Positions 36,392 through 39,524 of a DNA stretch of 39,524 nt are shown piece by piece (the first letter of the stretch is position 1; every line of letters starts with the position of its first letter). The position numbers and the translations under genes were made by a program. This stretch comes from an uncultured bacterium. Its GTDB lineage: Bacteria; Bacillota_I; Bacilli_A; RF39; UBA660. The stretch is taken from NCBI GenBank assembly GCA_949288625.1, contig CASEKZ010000091.1:1-39524 (forward strand), given 5' to 3'. The notes beneath the pieces are model-generated. The model was given only the letters and a program-made list of their open reading frames with translations, was not told the DNA's origin and did no database searches.

Positions 36392-37514
36392 AATAACGTT
36401 AGTAGTACTATTATTATTTGTGCTAGGTCTAGTTGCATATTATTTTTGTAGTAACTTAAATAAGGATGATAAAAAATCAAAAAAAGACGAAAGCCTAACA
36501 ATTACCACAACCAAAAAACAAGAAGAATCAAATACGCTTTCGATGGTTATGGTAGGAGATTGTCTTATACATCGTTTTGTTTATACTGATGCTAAAAACG
36601 ATGATGGAACATATTCTTTTTCTAAAATGTTTACCGAAGTTGAGCCATTAATAAAAAATCATGATTTAGCTTTTTATAATCAGGAAAGTATAATTGGTGG
36701 TAAAGTACTTGGTTTGTCTGCTTATCCTAGGTTTAATTCGCCTGAAGAAATAGGTAATGACATGGTAAATTTAGGATTTAATTTGGTTAGTTTGGCGAAT
36801 AATCATACTATGGACAAAGGGGAACAAGGAGTAATAAATTCTGTAAACTTCTGGAAAACGCATCCAAGTGTTTATTATACGGGACAAGCCTTATCAAACG
36901 AAGATAGACAAGATAATATAAAAGTTTTAGAAAAAAACGGAATAAAGTATGCTTTTTTGGCATATACAACGGTAACTAATGGCTTATTACCTCCTAGTGG
37001 TAAAGATTATTTAACTAATATTTATTCAAGACAAAAAGCACAAAATGACATTGATAAAGTAAAAGATGAGGCTGATTTGATAATCGTTTCAATGCACTGG
37101 GGAGAAGAATATACTACATATCCTAATAGTAATCAAAAAGAAGTTGCAAAAGAATTAGCTGATATGGGTGTTAATTTAATAATTGGAAACCATGCTCATT
37201 CTATTCAACCGGTAGAGATGATAGGTGATACCTTGGTGTTTTACGCACTTGGCAACTTCATTGCAGCACAAGATACGCCGGATAGACAAACCGGAGTATT
37301 AGTTACTTTAAACATTAATAAAGAAGATAATAATAAAATAACGTTTAGCGATATTAAAGCTAATTTAATATACACATATTTTAAGGGAAGTAGTAATTTT
37401 AAGATTTATCCATACACGAAGTTAAATAATGATCTTTTAAACAATTATCAGACGTATTATAATAAGTATAAATCTGTTTTAACAAGATACACTGATATAA
37501 TAGAGGTGGAATAA
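36345..37514 (+). CDS. CapA-family metallophosphoesterase-like protein, membrane-anchored
   Basis: Resembles CapA/PgsA (PGA_cap) proteins linked to poly-gamma-glutamate capsules, though many have other or unknown roles. The 389-residue protein starts with a Lys/Arg-rich stretch and one membrane helix (about residues 15-38), then a Lys/Thr linker and the extracellular domain. Metal-site blocks are [35 protein letters not shown] and [11 protein letters not shown] chose the ATG at 36345; in-frame GTGs at 36327 and 36336 are possible, and no strong ribosome binding site is seen. It overlaps rnr and is coupled to smpB by TAATG. No other capsule genes (capB, capC) are nearby, so I would not infer a capsule. 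Confidence 0.88.
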   Translation: MEEKRRKKRKLKTWVKITLVVLLLFVLGLVAYYFCSNLNKDDKKSKKDESLTITTTKKQEESNTLSMVMVGDCLIHRFVYTDAKNDDGTYSFSKMFTEVEPLIKNHDLAFYNQESIIGGKVLGLSAYPRFNSPEEIGNDMVNLGFNLVSLANNHTMDKGEQGVINSVNFWKTHPSVYYTGQALSNEDRQDNIKVLEKNGIKYAFLAYTTVTNGLLPPSGKDYLTNIYSRQKAQNDIDKVKDEADLIIVSMHWGEEYTTYPNSNQKEVAKELADMGVNLIIGNHAHSIQPVEMIGDTLVFYALGNFIAAQDTPDRQTGVLVTLNINKEDNNKITFSDIKANLIYTYFKGSSNFKIYPYTKLNNDLLNNYQTYYNKYKSVLTRYTDIIEVE

Positions 37515-37954
37515 TGATTGAAATAAAAAATAAGAAGGCTTACTTTGATTATTTTATAGAGGATACTTATGAGGCAGGAATTGTATTAACTGGTACAGAA
37601 ATTAAATCAATTAGAAATGGTAGCTGCAACTTAAAGGACACCTACGCAAGGATAAAAAATAATGAAGCATATGTAATTAATATGTTTATTGCGCCTTATG
37701 AACAAGGAAATATATTTAATCATGATGAAAGAAGAGAAAGAAAACTACTTTTACATAAAAAAGAAATCTATAAAATAAAACAAAATATAGAAAAAGAAGG
37801 TTATTCTTTGATTCCTGTTAAACTTTATTTAAAAAATGGTAAAGCTAAAGTTTTATTAGGTGTTGCTAAAGGTAAGAAGTTATATGATAAAAGGCAAGCT
37901 TTAAAAGAAAAAGACATTAAAAGAGATTTGCAAAAGATGGTTAATAAGTATTAA
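37514..37954 (+). CDS. smpB: SsrA-binding protein SmpB
   Basis: Binds tmRNA and brings it to stalled ribosomes; 146 residues. Family blocks: [56 protein letters not shown], and the C-terminal basic tail [21 protein letters not shown] (37503-37509) lies just before the TAATG overlap with the capA-like gene. In Bacillus the tmRNA gene ssrA follows smpB; here it does not. Confidence 0.96.
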   Translation: MIEIKNKKAYFDYFIEDTYEAGIVLTGTEIKSIRNGSCNLKDTYARIKNNEAYVINMFIAPYEQGNIFNHDERRERKLLLHKKEIYKIKQNIEKEGYSLIPVKLYLKNGKAKVLLGVAKGKKLYDKRQALKEKDIKRDLQKMVNKY

Positions 37955-37966
37955 CCTCTTTTTTTT
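37939..37966 (+). terminator. Intrinsic terminator after smpB
   Basis: GGTTAAT (37939-37945) pairs with ATTAACC (37950-37956), loop AAGT, then TC and T8. The smpB stop codon is in the right arm. Confidence 0.9.
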
Positions 37967-37995
37967 GTCATTAATGTGTCGTTTGATGATATAAT
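37965..37995 (+). promoter_or_regulatory. Possible promoter for the lipoprotein gene
   Basis: TTGTCA (37965-37970) and a perfect -10 TATAAT (37990-37995) are 19 bases apart. Confidence 0.45.
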
Positions 37996-38018
37996 ATTTA
38001 TATAAAGGAGAAGTGAGT

Positions 38019-38489
38019 ATGAAAAATATACTAAAGTTTTTAGCTATCTTTTCATTGGTAATCATTTTAGCAGGCTGCACATCCAAAACTGAGGAAAAAG
38101 TTGTTAAATGTACGCTTAATCAAAATAACGCGGCGTATGGATATGAATTAAGCTCAGAGTATAACATATATACCGATGGAAAAATCGTAAATAAAGTAGA
38201 AACAACGGAAGTAGTAACAAGTGATAATCAAGAAATTTTGGATTATTTAGAAAATTATAATAATAAACTCTATACAAATATGAATGATGCTTATGGAGGG
38301 TATGAATTTAGTTCTACTAATGAAAATAACATGTTAACTGCGGTAACAAAAATTGATTATAAAAAGTTAGATAGTAAAAAGCTAGCAGAAGACCAACCAT
38401 CAATGAAAAATTACATGAACGATGATTACGTACTAACTTTAGATGGTATTAAATTAATATATGAGCAAATGGGTGCAACGTGTGAATAA
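38019..38489 (+). CDS. Small lipoprotein, possibly DUF1307/YehR-like
   Basis: The 156-residue protein has a classic lipoprotein signal: charged start, hydrophobic stretch and lipobox LAGC (Cys near residue 21). The mature part looks beta-rich, with CTLNQNNAAYGYELSSEYNI, YTDGKIVNKVETTEVVTS and a helix with NYNNKLYTNMNDAYGGYEF. The layout is like DUF1307 (YehR) lipoproteins, but this is by general resemblance only. A Cys near the start of the mature domain and one near the C-terminus (ATCE) could form a disulfide. The ATG at 38019 is eight bases after AAGGAG (38005-38010). Function unknown. Confidence 0.8.
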   Translation: MKNILKFLAIFSLVIILAGCTSKTEEKVVKCTLNQNNAAYGYELSSEYNIYTDGKIVNKVETTEVVTSDNQEILDYLENYNNKLYTNMNDAYGGYEFSSTNENNMLTAVTKIDYKKLDSKKLAEDQPSMKNYMNDDYVLTLDGIKLIYEQMGATCE

Positions 38490-38492
38490 TAA

Positions 38493-38525
38493 TAAAAGAT
38501 TCCAAAAAACGGAATCTTTTATTTT
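38493..38525. terminator. Bidirectional terminator between the lipoprotein and NAGPA-type genes
   Basis: TAAAAGATTCC (38493-38503) pairs with GGAATCTTTTA (38511-38521), loop AAAAAAC, with a T-rich tail. The minus-strand stop codon at 38519-38521 lies in the right arm. Confidence 0.88.
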
Positions 38526-39524
38526 GTAACTATAATTGTCGTTGGTATACCGCGGGTTCTATGTCTTAGTGCCGAATCAATTGGATCATTTATATAGCAA
38601 TAATTATCCGAACAATTGGAATTATATTTTAACGCTTCTTTTTTTGGTAAAATCATAACGGTCGAAGTGCCTCCATCTAAGTTTGCCGCATTAACTGCCC
38701 CATAATTACTCATTATTTCTGTTAAATCCACCATACTAGCACCTTTAGTTCTAGTTGAGTTGCTATTTACCACAAGAAAAAGGATTATACCATCACTTCT
38801 TTGTCCTATTGCGGTTCTAGCAGCATATCCCCAGCCACCATTTCCTTTTATAAATGACTTTTGTCCGTTTACTATTAAAAATGGACCCCATGAAACGCCA
38901 TCACGAACGTTCATCTTTTTAGCTTTCGCAGCCGTAGCATTTTTAATTAAAACCAACTTATTATCATAAGTCATACCTATTAGGCCTCCTGATTGGGAAT
39001 CGGATGAATAAGTATTATCAGTTATTACTTTTCCATTTGATATGGTAACACCTGTTGGTCTACCACCGGTTTGATTGCCTGGGGCGTTTCCAAATCCTCC
39101 ACCATTAATCGCTAGAATAGCATTATTTTGTTCAGCTATTTTAGTAGCATATTGTCCGTAGGTTCCAACTCTGTTAGATACGGCTACTTTAACTTTACTT
39201 GGATCATAAACAGCGGCTAGGTATGCTTTTTGCCCATTTACTTCAAGTTCAATAATTTTATAATCCTCATCTTTTTGTCTTAATAAAATTTGTTTCTCAT
39301 ACTCATTAGCGTACTTTTCTTCTTTCATATCAATTAAATCAGTATTAGTATCTTCATTAACTTCTATTATATAGTTGTGCTTTAGCACTTTATTTATTTC
39401 ATCATCATTATAAAACCATTTACAAAGGTATTGGTGACTCATCGTATTCATTGAAGTTGATATAAACCATACTCTAAATTTATCATAAGGACCATACAAT
39501 AAAAATAGAAAAGAAGAACATGCA
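38519..39524 (-). CDS. Phosphodiester glycosidase (NAGPA domain) protein, N-terminus beyond the window
   Basis: Members of the NAGPA family hydrolyse phosphodiester-linked sugars and are common in exported proteins of Gram-positives. The frame stays open to the window edge: before the possible TTG at 39499 it reads on through a hydrophobic stretch (SSFLFLLYGPYDKFR), so the real start, and probably a signal/anchor, lie outside. Family blocks: STSMNTMSHQYLCKWFY near the N-terminus, ILAINGGGFGN, GGLIGMTYDNKL, ARTAIGQRSDGIILFLVV, and NAANLDGGTSTVMI near the end. A short C-terminal RHRTRGIPTTIIVTK finishes the domain. At least 335 residues are visible. Substrate is not known; teichoic acid-like or glycan phosphodiesters are plausible. 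Confidence 0.88.
   Translation of the reverse strand, partial: ACSSFLFLLYGPYDKFRVWFISTSMNTMSHQYLCKWFYNDDEINKVLKHNYIIEVNEDTNTDLIDMKEEKYANEYEKQILLRQKDEDYKIIELEVNGQKAYLAAVYDPSKVKVAVSNRVGTYGQYATKIAEQNNAILAINGGGFGNAPGNQTGGRPTGVTISNGKVITDNTYSSDSQSGGLIGMTYDNKLVLIKNATAAKAKKMNVRDGVSWGPFLIVNGQKSFIKGNGGWGYAARTAIGQRSDGIILFLVVNSNSTRTKGASMVDLTEIMSNYGAVNAANLDGGTSTVMILPKKEALKYNSNCSDNYCYINDPIDSALRHRTRGIPTTIIVTK

Noticed and set aside
36345..37514. Poly-gamma-glutamate capsule locus
   Set aside because: Only a CapA-like protein is present; no CapB ligase or CapC gene is in the window.

Overview
The window is a 39.5-kb AT-rich stretch of a low-GC Gram-positive (Bacillota) chromosome. Evidence: AT-rich coding sequence, strong AGGAGG-type ribosome binding sites, TTGACA/TATAAT-type promoters, an RNA polymerase delta subunit, a SpoIIR sporulation protein, a FemABX-type peptidoglycan enzyme, and gene clusters that match pieces of the Bacillus subtilis map (ywiB-argS, prfA-prmC-spoIIR-mntP, fba-murA, secG-rnr-smpB). 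The standard genetic code fits: Trp is TGG, and of 33 coding regions 27 end in TAA, 5 in TAG and only 1 in TGA. An uncultured gut Bacilli/Erysipelotrichales/RF39-like lineage is my guess; the sequence alone does not settle this. I see no mobile element, prophage, CRISPR array, tRNA or rRNA.

Layout. 1-7160: rpoB (5' end missing) and rpoC, closed by a terminator. 7162-8197: two unrecognised genes behind a strong promoter. 8280-11610: tilS and ftsH. 11607-13544 (minus): class A penicillin-binding protein, convergent with ftsH over a shared terminator. 13603-19069: DUF1934/ywiB, argS, rpoE, prfA, prmC, spoIIR and an MntP-like transporter, mostly tightly packed. 19119-20534: unknown membrane-anchored protein. 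20625-23573: class II aldolase homologue, murA, SGNH hydrolase. 23648-28298: rpmE, then rpsL, rpsG, fusA and tuf. 28461-29711 (minus): FemABX-like transferase. 29944-33758: eno, a very unusual sigma-70 factor, and a small two-helix membrane protein. 33957-38489: secG, rnr, a CapA-like protein, smpB and a small lipoprotein. 38519 to the end (minus): a NAGPA-type phosphodiester glycosidase cut by the window edge.

How it works together. Most genes are core expression machinery (RNA polymerase, translation factors, ribosomal proteins, tRNA modification, release factor and its methylase, ribosome rescue, RNase R), with envelope genes in between. All three minus-strand genes are envelope or extracellular-type enzymes, and each ends at a terminator that can work in both directions.

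Most worth following up: (1) the 691-residue sigma factor, which keeps regions 1.2-3 and the region 4.2 helix-turn-helix but has altered sequence in place of region 4.1 and about 300 extra C-terminal residues; (2) an aldolase homologue without its acidic active-site loop; (3) natural drug-site substitutions in RpoB (His to Asn in the rifampicin pocket) and S12 (Pro104 to Ile); (4) FtsH with a Rho_N/SAP-like tail; (5) an MntP-like gene that seems to lack any ATG/GTG/TTG start in the right place; (6) leader hairpins before rpsL, rpmE and spoIIR.
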